Notes: generated by a model not told the origin, from the letters alone. A stretch of 20,067 bases of DNA from Didymodactylos carnosus (GCA_905250885.1 CAJNOQ010003508.1:1-20067); one strand, 5' to 3'; shown: positions 1-8,763, counted from the first letter of the stretch. Made by a program: numbers and translations.

Positions 1-640
1 TTTTAAACAGTGTCGATTTCAACTTTTCGCGTGAGAAGGTTTTTAGAATAAAACATATTTTATACAGGATGTTTAGTATTTTTCCAATATCTCTAAGAAT
101 ATCTTTCTAAAAAGAATACTTCGATTTTCTTTTTCGATATTCTATCTGTGATATAAATTTCACCCCGTTCAAACATCGGCTTCCCCGATTTTCAAGAGCG
201 TCGAAAATGAGAGAGGGGCACCCTTAGATGAGATCGTCTACTTGTTATTTGAAAACAAAAATTTTCTTAGAGTATACCTCAGATGCAGCTTTTTGAGAAA
301 ACGAAGAGCAGTAGTGTGTTTTTCGACCTGACGTTTTCTGTAAAATAGATGTCCCAAATAGGGATCTAAAAAAATGAAAAACTCACTTTCTGTTCTTCCG
401 AAAAATGAAAAGCACCTTTGCACATTTTCTGAGAACTTACATCAGATCCCCATTTGGAACAAATGAAAAACTCAGTTTATGTTTTCTGTAGAGGCCGTTT
501 TTTTATTACGCATCCATTTCTATTTTCAGACTGCGGCATGTATTCTGCACCAGATTGAAGAACGTTGAAAATGTTCATTTTGAGGATGATTAAAAACTTC
601 CTTCGTACCGTCTCTGCATATGTTCCAGTTAATTAAATAA
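1..640. other. AT-rich stretch without a supported gene
   Basis: No frame shows convincing coding character. A weak inverted pair lies near 354-370 and 445-461 (CCCAAATAGGGATC against GATCCCCATTTGG), each followed by the direct repeat ATGAAAAACTCA. This may be an eroded repeat. Short reading frames here are low-complexity and rejected. Confidence 0.5.
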
Positions 641-709
641 AAATGAATGTATGTATGCTCACCTTGATTAACTTTAATTACTTCAATAGTTCCTCTTCTA
701 AAGGAAAGA

Positions 710-1592
710 ATGGCCTTCTCATCATCGTCGTATGTAAGATTGTTGAATACAATAGGAAGTCGACTGAATGTTTACGTTGGAACATTCTTATTAATATTGG
801 GAACGATCGGTTCAATGTTGAACATAATAATCTTTTCTCGAAAATCTTTACGAAAAAGTCCATGTTCACAATATCTAGCTTTTTCGTCTGTATTTGATTT
901 TGTACAATTGGTTGTCAGGTTACTACCACGAATTCTGGCCGATGGATTTGATATTGACCCATCAACGACAAACCGAGATTATTGTAAATTCGAAACTATA
1001 TGGCTCAGGTTGCCCCACTTTCATCTATCACTTTGGTGTGTTTGGCAACGTTTGATCGGTATGTATGCAGCTTAAGAGAAGCACATCTTCGTCGATTAAG
1101 TTCACGTGAGAATGCTCGACTATTGATTATCGTCACAGCTGTATTTTGGACACTGGCAATAAGTCCAACAATTCTCTATTGATATCTCAAGAGTCGCATC
1201 ATGTGTCTACATTTCGCCCGCTTATATAAATTATGTTACATATTTTGTCAATCAAGAAAAACAGATAACATCGATAGTTCTACTTCAAATTGCTGCCCGT
1301 CGTTATATCATCTATACCCTACTGAACACAAAGTATATCTACAGCTATTACAAATAATATTAAAAAAGATCCGTTAAGAAATGCGCAAGAGAATTTGTTT
1401 ATACAGATCGCACGGTTATTATTTTATTTTAAAAATTCGTGCAGTTTCTACATTTACTGCATATCGTCATCAGAAATCCGAGTAACGATAAAACGACTCA
1501 TTTTATGTCGCCGTCAGAACAATGATACCCGAAGCCAAACAGCAACGGTGAATAGTAACAGTATTTATGTCGTTCGAAAAGCTAACAAATAA
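710..1592 (+). pseudogene. Rhodopsin-like GPCR pseudogene (rotifer-type 7TM receptor)
   Basis: This is a seven-transmembrane receptor broken by frame changes. Frame 2 (from ATG 710 to about 1005) gives TM1 with a G..LN motif (GTFLLILGTIGSMLNIIIF), a basic loop and TM2, then a Cys where the extracellular disulfide is expected. The protein then continues in frame 1 (about 1000-1182) with TM3 ending in FDRY, the DRY-type G-protein contact, followed by TM4. Frame 2 resumes at about 1185-1357 with an extracellular Cys and a short basic stretch; much of TM5/TM6 seems eroded. Frame 3 (1395-1592) holds a TM7-like segment (CSFYIYCISS) and a short basic tail. Family resemblance is to the large rhodopsin-class peptide-receptor expansion of bdelloids. 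At least three frame changes make a functional product unlikely. An intron-rich gene is less likely because no good splice sites sit at the joins. Confidence 0.8.
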
Positions 1593-1628
1593 TACTTAAT
1601 ATAAGATGTTCCACCTGACAATGATCTG

Positions 1629-1991
1629 CTAAACGCAGGACCAACAAAAGTCGGTTTTCATCATATTAAATCTACATCATACCATCCGCAAACAAATGGC
1701 CAAGTCGAGCGCTTCAACGCCAGCTTCCGGCCACAACTCGCAAAATCACAATCAGACAATACAGATGATTGGGATGAATTTCTACCAGCCGTTGTTTTCG
1801 CATATCATACGGAACCTCACGCTTCTACCAGTCTCACTCCGTTTCAATCAATGTTTGGTCGCGAACCAATCCTCTCCTTCGATCTACCAAAAGCTTCTAT
1901 TGTAATGACACGACCCACATATTACTGGATTCAACTCCAACGTTTGTTACGTATTCTTCAACAAACAGCACGTCTGAACTTCCAACATTAA
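1629..1991 (+). mobile_element. Ty3/gypsy-type integrase fragment (3' end of pol)
   Basis: The open frame from about 1629 to the TAA at 1989 encodes the C-terminal half of a retrotransposon integrase core. The hallmark is SYHPQTNGQVERFN at about 1670-1718, where the Glu of GQVERFN is the third acidic residue of the DDE triad. It is followed by the usual downstream block with a W.E.LP-like motif, an AYHT motif and TPF..MFGREP. The first two catalytic Asp residues are absent, so the copy is 5'-truncated, starting about 40 nt after the GPCR remnant. After the stop the same frame still shows decayed similarity (a QHYYK then RYDAGR pattern with TAA in place of sense codons) up to about 2080. The piece is dead as an enzyme. 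It is the best evidence that 1629-2700 derives from one LTR element. Confidence 0.85.
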
Positions 1992-2013
1992 CAACATTAC
2001 TATAAGTAACGAT

Positions 2014-2481
2014 ATGACGCAGGTCGTTTCATTTACATTAGTTACGACATCTAAATTATTTCGTCGAGACAGAATGATTGGCCAAAAAACCGGTGATGAT
2101 AATACACTTGGAAATCAACAAAATAACCAACAAAATTGTCAAATTACAAATGTTATTGCCGATGTTAAACAGGGTCTGACTGATTACCATCAGTCTTTCC
2201 AAGTGAATTCTTGGAAGGATCGGGTCATCTTAGCTGTTGCCGTAATTATACTATGTGGAATTATCGTTGTATTATATAAATTTGGTATTATAAAATGCTG
2301 TTTTCCACTACATATACGTTTAGCTGATTCTCTTCGTGACCGAACCCCACATCAATCTGCATTAAAATCCGCACGGCTACAATCACCAGCTCACACAGGT
2401 TTTACACCAAATCCAACTGTAAATCAACTACCATCCAGTCATCATCCTACGAGTCTCTACAATTCACCAATGCAGTCATAG
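2014..2481 (+). pseudogene. Membrane-anchored third ORF remnant (env-like tail) of the LTR element
   Basis: The frame opens at ATG 2014, but its first 25 or so residues overlap the decayed integrase tail in another frame, so the true coding part probably begins near 2080-2095. It then gives an N/Q-rich stretch (NQQNNQQNCQ), a polar helix-like segment, one strong transmembrane segment (VILAVAVIILCGIIVVLYKF, about residues 71-90), a juxtamembrane CC, and a Ser/Pro/His-rich tail of about 60 residues to the stop. Its position after integrase and before the polypurine tract and LTR start matches the env-like ORF3 known in some rotifer and insect gypsy-type elements. The layout (ectodomain end, single TM, cytoplasmic tail) fits, but no envelope-family motif is recognised. 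An internal deletion must have removed the 5' part of this ORF. Host-gene origin is possible. Confidence 0.5.
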
Positions 2482-2518
2482 TCTACTACACATATACGCC
2501 ATATTAATTCATTTTGCA

Positions 2519-2535
2519 TAATATATATATATATA
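2519..2535. repeat. (AT)n microsatellite
   Basis: A short run of alternating A and T lies just downstream of the env-like stop. Confidence 0.9.
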
Positions 2536-2650
2536 ATGGTGGCAGCTTATGTTCCAAACGTCATGCTACAATATCTTTTTAACGTTTCAAAATTTGTTAC
2601 AGAACACCAACAACTGCACTTGCATTTTCAAAACCTACCACAGCTGTTCT

Positions 2651-2700
2651 GGGGAGGTGGAGGTGTTAGGAATGCCAGCATTCCTAAAGCTTTAGTGAGT
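2651..2700 (+). mobile_element. Polypurine tract and start of a 3' LTR
   Basis: The purine run GGGGAGGTGGAGG (2651-2663) is followed directly by TGTTAGGAATG, beginning at 2664. LTRs start with TG right after the polypurine tract that primes plus-strand synthesis. The LTR start contains a 9-bp hairpin (TTAGGAATG, loop CCAG, CATTCCTAA). A TATA-like GATATAGATAAAAG at about 2763-2776 would suit an LTR promoter. The 3' end of the LTR could not be placed, and no second copy is in the window. Confidence 0.55.
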
Positions 2701-5207
2701 GTGTCATGCATGCCTTTCGTCACTGCTTTTCATCTTTTTCGCTTTTCTTATCATTTTTGCTTGATATAGATAAAAGGGAACTACATTTCCGTCTTTTGGT
2801 TTTCATTTTTTTTCTGACATCGGAGTCAGTGGTTTTTTGTTATTGTGAAAAAGATTCAAATTAAATGTTGAATATAACAGGTACAAGACGGTTTTTAGAA
2901 AAGTTTTCTGAAAGCCTTGAAAACTGACTTTTCGAAACATTCCACCTACTGTTAAAAAGACAAATCCAAAAATATTTTTCACAGCACTAGAATTTAGAGG
3001 AAACATTTCTGATCAAAATAAGATATCGCCCAGCTTCAGCTGATGTCTTGATCAAACGTTATGAGGATTTCACTAGAAGCTGTAAAATATACATCAGATG
3101 CTGGCGCCACCTTATCTCGAAAGCGACATTCACCTTCACAGCATTTCATAGCTCCAAGATTTTTCGGTAACAAAACATCATTGAGAGATGGGTTTGGGGT
3201 TAAACCGAAGCTAACAGCTGTGACTAGAGGCTAATAGAGCTCGATTTTTAATATTCAGTGCACATTTGTGGTTAGAGAAGCAGCTTTGTGCAAGTTAATG
3301 AGACTTTTTCGTACTTTTAACTTTTAACACCTACTATTTTTTAAGAAAGTTAAATATCAAAAATCCGGCTCTGTTAGCTTCTGGGTACATGTGTTTTCGT
3401 CGTCTTCAGGTCGTCCCGAGCTCTTCATCGCGTACTTTGACGGAGAATTCTAGCAGTCACCAACAGCCCCATTTCGACCACTGTTGTGGCGATATCTCAC
3501 GGATGATGATGGGTGGAATGAAAAAAATTTTCGTCACCATACTTTGGCATGCCGAACATTCTCTGAAACTTTTTGTCAAGATCGAACGTATACTTTCGGA
3601 GATAGGTTTCTGCCGGAAGAGGGGGCTTGAGGGGAAAAAAATTTCCCTCCCATAAATCTGAATCGCTGATATACGAAAAATAACAACAAAGTTTATTGTT
3701 TACAATAAGATCTTCTACCATTGATAGTGTTTGATTAAATTCTGAGACGTCTGTTAATGATATATCGATTTATGATCGGTAAAACAACGTAAGTTTTTAA
3801 CAACGAAATACACAGAAAGAAAAAAATTCGTCCATTGAGGATGTTTGCACCATTCGCGCTACACAAGATTCGTTCTTACGCGAAAATATTTGTTTAGAAA
3901 CTTCTAAATCCGGTTTCAGGCATTTCGACGAACTACTTGATTTTCTAACTGCCTCAGACGATAACGAGTATGCCATTTATTACTTTTCTGCAAGTAAGAT
4001 CTGAAGAAAGAGAAAAGGATTGTGTTCGAATGAGCAAAAAAGCAGTTCTCAAATCCAAACTTTCGTGGAATGAGCCTTTCAGAAAAAAACGAAGTTTACC
4101 ATAAATATCTAGATCCTTTTCCTACACAATCTTATTAGAATTTTTGTCAATTACAGTTAGATCGGAAAAGAACGGATATTCACTAAACAGTCTCCTTTTG
4201 GTTCTAAGCTCTCTTTATGTGATAAAGTTAATAAGAAATTCCAAAAAAACAAAAATGTGCAGAAATATTTTGTTCGAAAATTTAATCAAAGCAGAACAAA
4301 AACTAGCATAAAAAGAACTGACAAATACAAAACGACTTTCCAATAATACTTGATCAACCATTAGTACTTTAAACCTGGTATTGTGCAGAGTGTACCAAAA
4401 ATGGAAACTGATCTGAACGTGTAGCTTTTTGAAATAAAATATCGTTAGGAACAATTAATATACCAATTTTTCTTTGCATGATAGAAAGTACAAGTTAACT
4501 GTATAACTATCTTCTCAGCTGGAATAACCCAACGTACGAGAGCAAAACTGCGTTGTTTAGGATCAAAAGAAGATTGTTTAGTGGATATCCGTTCTTCTCG
4601 AGAAAGAATTTTTCCGTTTATTTCGAAATATAGATATACGTATAGTATATACATTCGAAGAAATTTTTCAATTGTTTAAATCTGACTTAAAATTGATGCA
4701 AAATCAAAAAACTCAGCACTTTCTCCCATGATCCTTAGTAAGTGATACTTAATGACAAATCTGAACCATGCTGTTAATCAATTCCTATTTATATTAAATT
4801 CTTCCTATAGTACTATTCTTTTAATCTCACCAACAAAGTAATCTAATATCTGTTCTGAAACCATTCATTTCAAGATTATATCGGTATAATTGAACATATT
4901 CGTACATCAAGTTTTAAATTCTAGACGAATATAGATAGTATGGAATTTATTTATCTTAACACATGAACATTCGATATATGGCAGCATATGGAAGAGAAAA
5001 TATGAAAGAACTTTTTTATCTTCACAACAAACAATACAAACAATAGGTAGAAACCAAGTGAAAGTAAATAGACATATAGAGTAAATGTGACACGAAAAGA
5101 AGAATTTGAGTTTAATTTTCTTTTCGACTGATACCCAGACATCTGGAGAGAAATAGAATTTGAAATATTTGAAAAAGTCTAATGTCATTAATTATACGTG
5201 TTTATAA
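2701..5207. other. Long stretch without a supported gene
   Basis: It probably starts with the rest of the LTR. Reading frames at 2803-3006, 3389-3721, 4215-4654 and 4907-5188 are low-complexity or F/K/Y-rich and have no splice-supported continuation. 3370-3720 is somewhat less AT-rich and carries short purine and pyrimidine blocks but no recognisable domain. I see no RNA gene or clear terminal inverted repeats. Confidence 0.5.
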
Positions 5208-5252
5208 GTCGCCATCATTTAACATTAATGATGAATGTTAAATGATGGCGAC
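5208..5252. repeat. Perfect 19-bp palindrome with 7-nt loop
   Basis: GTCGCCATCATTTAACATT (5208-5226) and its exact reverse complement (5234-5252) flank the loop AATGATG. On the minus strand this covers the last codons and the stop of the exon at 5215-5440. Confidence 0.95.
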
Positions 5253-5440
5253 TTCGACAACTTCGTTCATTCATAATTAATGAACGAATTTCTTCTAACA
5301 TAGCGCTGTCTTCTTTAGCTAAATCAGAATAACGACGAAGTTGAGCGTTCGTCATGTTGTGCAACACTGAACCTAGAGCCTGTTGAATTAATTGTTCCAT
5401 TTGAAACGTAATTTTCATAATATCAAATGCCAATGTGTGT
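5215..5440 (-). CDS. Likely 3'-terminal coding exon, product unknown
   Basis: An acceptor-like site (TTTTGTATTTTTTCGTGCAG) ends at 5441 on the minus strand. From 5440 one frame is open to the TGA at 5215. It starts TLAFDIMKITFQMEQ and continues with a helix-rich, coiled-coil-like region (NAQLRRYSDLAKEDSAMLEE) of natural codon use. If translated alone from the ATG at 5418 it gives 67 residues. The C-terminal dozen residues are encoded by the 19-bp palindrome, so the original C terminus may have been replaced by that repeat. Upstream on the same strand lie a GTGT-rich minisatellite and a GIY-YIG domain. Whether the exon belongs with them, or with the candidate gene at 6084-6726, cannot be decided. 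No family recognised. Confidence 0.4.
5262..5288. repeat. 10-bp inverted repeat
   Basis: TTCGTTCATT (5262-5271) pairs with AATGAACGAA (5279-5288) around a 7-nt AT-rich loop. It lies ten bases from the larger palindrome. Confidence 0.9.
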
Positions 5441-5550
5441 CTGCACGAAAAAATACAAAACGAATATTTCAATGATATACGAAATACCAGAGAGAAAAGA
5501 AGATGAAAGTGAGAGAGTGCAATATGTGACTGTACATTCTCCCAATATAC

Positions 5551-5670
5551 ATGTCTGTGTCTATGTGCTTCCGTCACACTAATATCTCTGTGTGTATGTA
5601 CCTCCGTCACACAATGTCCACTGTCTGTGTGTACGTCCGTCACATAGTGTTCAAATGTCTGTGTGTATAT
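5551..5670. repeat. Degenerate tandem repeat, about 30-36 nt unit
   Basis: Three to four imperfect units of the form CTGTGTGTATGT..CTCCGTCACA occur at about 5553, 5585 and 5623, with a last partial unit at about 5657. Minus-strand translation gives repeats such as VTEVHTHRD, but this looks like minisatellite rather than gene. Confidence 0.75.
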
Positions 5671-6070
5671 TTAAACTAGTGTGTATATATACAAACGGGA
5701 CGATGAAAACATCTTTAATTGAGTGTCCGTTCACGCTAAAATGTTTACCTATTGAGGTAGTTCGAATGATACACATTTGTGATGTATGGCGATAGAATCT
5801 TTCTCTCACCTGGATGCTAGTTTGTCCTACATATTCGTCATCGCACTTCTTACATCTAATATAATAATACAAATTCTTAGAATCACATCTCAGACGTTGT
5901 CCAGATTTGATCTTGATACCAACAATAATAGTAATTATGCGAGTATCCAAACAAAAACGGGACCAATCGGTCTTTGGGTTCGAAAATTGCTGGAAAATAG
6001 GTTTACACCAAGTAGAAAAAAATGTAATGCAATTTCTTCGGTACCAAATAATTAATAATAATGCATAATT
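5651..6070 (-). pseudogene. GIY-YIG endonuclease domain fragment, Penelope-like element type
   Basis: One minus-strand frame is open from 6070 (just after TGA TAA) to 5651, about 140 codons. The core reads CDSKNLYYYIRCKKCDDEYV followed by GQTSIQVRERFYRH: a degenerate GIY (YYI), the YVG version of YIG, and the conserved Arg of the RERF helix. A CxxC pair, 33 residues, then H-x5-H (GKHFSVNGHS) matches the zinc-binding pattern embedded in GIY-YIG domains of Penelope-like retroelements. The family cleaves DNA for target-primed insertion. No reverse transcriptase is detected upstream, and no in-frame ATG starts the frame. The Glu expected after the HS block is not obvious, since the sequence runs into the GTGT-rich repeat. 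It is best read as a 5'-truncated PLE remnant. A stand-alone GIY-YIG ORF, as reported in giant rotifer Terminon elements, is the alternative. Confidence 0.65.
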
Positions 6071-6083
6071 TTATCATTTAATG

Positions 6084-6726
6084 TCAAATGTTTTTCGTTT
6101 GATAAAATAAATGATGTGTACTTTGAAAATGTTCACGAATTTCACTTGTCGAAAAATTTGTTCTGGAACGACCAGTTTGCCGTAATTTGGTAATGTTATT
6201 TTCATATGATAAACGTTCACTTTTACTTTTGAATTTTAACACTTGATTTTGAATTTCTTCATGTGTTTTTGTTGGTAGTTGATGCTGATGTTGTTGGAAC
6301 ATTTTTACATTCTGAAACCTTGTTAAAATCTAGCAAAACTGTAGAATCGTTAGTACCATAATGTCGTTCACGAAATTGTGCACTTTCTTCACAATCTAAG
6401 TTAAAAGAAAAAACATCTGTTGAAAATTAATTCACAATTTAGCATAAAACAAAGAGCGATACATAATGAAGCACTAGAACTAATAATTTTTCGGCCATTA
6501 CCATAGGAATCACAAACAGTTGTATCTAAAAAAACAAACAAACATGGAAGTCAAAGTTTATTGTTTTGTACTTTATTTATAGCTCTACTAATCTTCTTCG
6601 GTAATTTTTACTTTTAACAATTTCTTGCGGACTTGCAAGTTCTTTCTGTGCATTTTTCGATGCGCTTGCTGCATGTGGAATAACAAGTTACATCGGAAGA
6701 TGACTTTGTTATACATGTAGCTGGTT
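6084..6726 (-). CDS. Candidate multi-exon gene: Cys-rich part then K/E-rich tail
   Basis: Four exon-like segments fit by phase: 6726-6619 (after acceptor CATTTCATTTCATTTCAG), 6525-6502 (after TTTGTTTTTTTAG), 6395-6319 (after TTTTCTTTTAACTTAG) and 6284-6084. The first encodes a stretch with seven Cys in about 33 residues (for example CYSTCSKRIEKCTERTCKSA). The second and third add CDSYDCEESAQFRERHYG. The last is a basic, coiled-coil-like tail (THEEIQNQVLKFKSKSERLS) ending in TGA at 6084. Introns would be 93, 106 and 34 nt. The first donor (GTTAAA) is weak and the 34-nt intron is unusually short; a 1-nt frameshift there is the alternative. A rival reading in another frame uses the better donor GTAAAAATT at 6610 but hits a stop soon. 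The start exon is not found. No family recognised; it may be secreted, or a decayed gene. Confidence 0.35.
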
Positions 6727-7113
6727 CTGAAATGAAATGAAATGTACTGTATATACGTCATATGAGATTCCTATAAACGTAAAATAAAAAAGAAGGGAAA
6801 ACTCTCAAATTTTTATTTTTCAACTAGAAACATTAGATAAAGTAAAGCGGAGGAAAAACGTTTAGAGACAAACTGATGCCCCCTAAGATTGCCCCTAATG
6901 ATTGCAGCTGGCTAGAATATATTAGGTTCCCTCTTAAAATATGTGTTTTACGCATGATATTGTTCACGTTAATAAAGAACATTCATCAGAGTGAGAAAAG
7001 TAATGTGAGTAAAAGAAGCGTGAGTACTGTCACTCACGACTTACTGATTGATTTCGTTTCGATGACAAATAAATAAGATTACGAAACCTTTTGCATTTGC
7101 CCGTTTTCTGTTT

Positions 7114-7775
7114 TCAAGACAAATAACACATAAGATTATCCCATTGAGCAATAGGATCTTTGTAACTTTTTTCAACTCTATTACGAACGTTGAATGTGAG
7201 TTGTATTCTACTCGCAAAAATACATTTCTTTTTGTGTTTTTTAACCAAAATAAACAACTTTCCAATATAAGGTCGTTTAGGAAACGATGCTTACGAGATT
7301 GTACAGGTGTGAGTAAATGATCATTTAATAGAAATACATTTGATTGTGATTGTTGTATTGTTGAATCTAAATATATTATGGTGTTTTATATAAAAAAATC
7401 TGAGCAATGAAAGATATTGTGCGCTTACTTCCTGAAAAATTTGCAGAAGTTGTTGATCGTGGAAGTACTATTTGACTAGTTGTTTGATGTGATATTAGTA
7501 ATACTGTTAGAAATAAGTAGACAAATGAACTTCGTGTTACTTTATAGAATAGTACCTTACCAACACGAAACTGTTTGGATTCATTTGGTACTACTAAGAC
7601 ACTGTGCGTAGATGGACATTGTTCATTTAATAATGATTGAAATGATGCTTGGGATGAAATATTTTTAACATGAATTAATTGTGGTGATGGATGTATATTT
7701 ACACTACTTTTTGTCTTTGTAACATTCAAAATTTGTTTAACTGAATTATTTTGTTGTAATGGGTCTTGTGAACTT
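7114..7775 (-). CDS. Candidate multi-exon gene, S/T/Q/N-rich product, unknown function
   Basis: Exons inferred: 7775-7561 (acceptor CTTTTTAATTTAG), 7503-7429, 7366-7295 and 7175-7114, with introns of 57, 62 and 119 nt. The first intron has GTAAGG and TTTCTAACAG ends, the second GTAAGC and ATATATTTAG. All joins keep frame and codon use is natural. The product starts SSQDPLQQNNSVKQILNVTK, is rich in Ser, Thr, Gln and Asn with NVT and NIS sequons, and would end SYKDPIAQWDNLMCYLS before TGA. The last intron is the weakest part. Without it the exon reads on to 7041. A third reading needs a 1-nt shift near 7285 and gives a basic segment (FPKRPYIGKLFILVKKHKKK). The first intron has no stop and a length divisible by three, so retention would also be open. 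The 5' end is missing. No domain recognised. Confidence 0.45.
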
Positions 7776-8351
7776 CTAAATTAAAAAGTTTTCAGACTAA
7801 AAGACATTCTCAGCGACACAGAATCCTCAACTAGGTTTATATTAAGTTGTAGAAAAAATGTACAATCTCTGTGGTTTAACAGTTCCCATGTAGAATTTTT
7901 CAAAGATAGGTTCTATTAAAAATGCGTCGACAGAAGGTGCAGTCAACTTTGAAAGCTTACAACTGTTATTCAGCTGATCTTTCCGGCCTCACTCAAAAGC
8001 TTGAGACAAGAAAAGACACACGTTGGTTTCGGAAATAATTAAAATTTACGTTTATTCGTCGTTACTTCAACTTTACTTTTATATTAACTTTATTAAAAAT
8101 AATAATATAAGTAAGGACATAGCCGAGCTATTGCTCATTATAACATTCTTACTTGGCGATTCTTACTTCAGTAAAGCAAAAGAATTTTGAAAACGCCCAG
8201 GCCACAGAAAGTCATTACGACAGATCTCAACTTCCTGTAAATCAGCTCTGGATGACTAATACAAAGTCAGGATCTCAATACCTACACGTCGACTCAGGTG
8301 GGATGTTCCTGTATGTAGAAGAATTCTTAATACTGTGAAGGAAAAATGTGT
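7776..8351. other. No gene seen
   Basis: The missing 5' exon of the gene at 7114-7775 may lie here, but no donor and ATG could be paired with it. 8036-8113 is very AT-rich. Confidence 0.45.
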
Positions 8352-8422
8352 GACCAGACTAGGATTCGAAGCCAGGACCTTGACATTCCTTGTCTATGCT
8401 CTAACCACTGAGTTACCTGGTC
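8352..8422 (-). tRNA. tRNA-like sequence (probable tRNA pseudogene or SINE head)
   Basis: Read on the minus strand, 71 nt fold into full tRNA geometry: acceptor GACCAGG with TCTGGTC (7 bp, last pair G-U), 4-bp D stem with loop AGTGGTTA, anticodon arm with loop AAGGAAT, 4-nt variable loop, T arm with loop TTCGAAT. The B-box is GCTTCGAATCC and the A-box TAACTCAGTGG, each one base off consensus. A TTTTT run, which can end Pol III transcription, follows six bases after the acceptor. The nominal anticodon is GGA (Ser), but the variable arm is not class II, base 33 is A rather than T, and D, anticodon and T stems each carry a mismatch. A working tRNA is therefore doubtful. No CCA is encoded, as expected in eukaryotes. 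Confidence 0.6.
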
Positions 8423-8627
8423 GATGTCTCCATCCATCACAGATACTTCCCCTCCCCCAGAATAAAAGGCCATGGCTTTCTAAAATGTCCCGATGAATCG
8501 CAGCTTTTTGACTGGCCTTCTAAAAAGGGTGTTTTTCTGGTTTGCATTTTTGATGACATACAAATGAATTTTCTTTTAATAATATAACAAATAATCATTT
8601 TAGGAATTCTTAGAAGAAGAAAAAGGC

Positions 8628-8763
8628 TGTCAGCGACCTTCTAATATGTCCTTTGAAACACTGACCTGCAGGTCGCCTTTTAAAAAACCTTTTAGTATAG
8701 TGATCTTCTAGTATAGATCGTCTATTGCAAGACACTCTTTCACATTTGAAATCAACGCTTACT
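8628..8763 (+). repeat. Dispersed repeat, copy 1
   Basis: This copy matches 14318-14461 in the same orientation. Shared blocks include CAGCGACCTTCTAATATGTC, CTTTGAAACACTGACCTG, GTCGCCTTTTAAAAAA, ATTGCAAGACACTC and TTTCACATTTGAAA. CCTTCTA sub-repeats also precede it at about 8515. No coding frame. It is probably a non-autonomous element or a fragment of a larger one. Confidence 0.9.

Noticed and set aside
238..423. Minus-strand frame of 61 codons
   Set aside because: F/K/L-rich, no domain, no splice support; typical of AT-rich noncoding sequence.
643..897. Plus-strand frame overlapping the GPCR start
   Set aside because: Out of frame with the GPCR similarity, so it is a shadow.
2536..2769. 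Plus-strand frame starting at ATG 2536
   Set aside because: It crosses the polypurine tract and the LTR start, so it is a chance frame.
3036..3070. Possible hammerhead ribozyme core (CTGATG...)
   Set aside because: No GAAA box or paired stems at the required places; other CTGATGA hits lie in the protease coding sequence.
3389..3721. Overlapping plus and minus frames of 74-88 codons
   Set aside because: No recognisable domain on either strand and no splice signals that extend them.
4907..5188. Minus-strand frame rich in Phe, Cys and Tyr (93 codons)
   Set aside because: Composition follows the AT-rich DNA; its hydrophobic look is compositional, not a clear TM pattern.
5551..5670. Possible CRISPR-like array or coding repeat
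   Set aside because: Units are imperfect, adjacent and GTGT-rich, so a minisatellite; the setting is eukaryotic.
5786..6055. Plus-strand frame of 89 codons
   Set aside because: Antisense shadow of the GIY-YIG domain.
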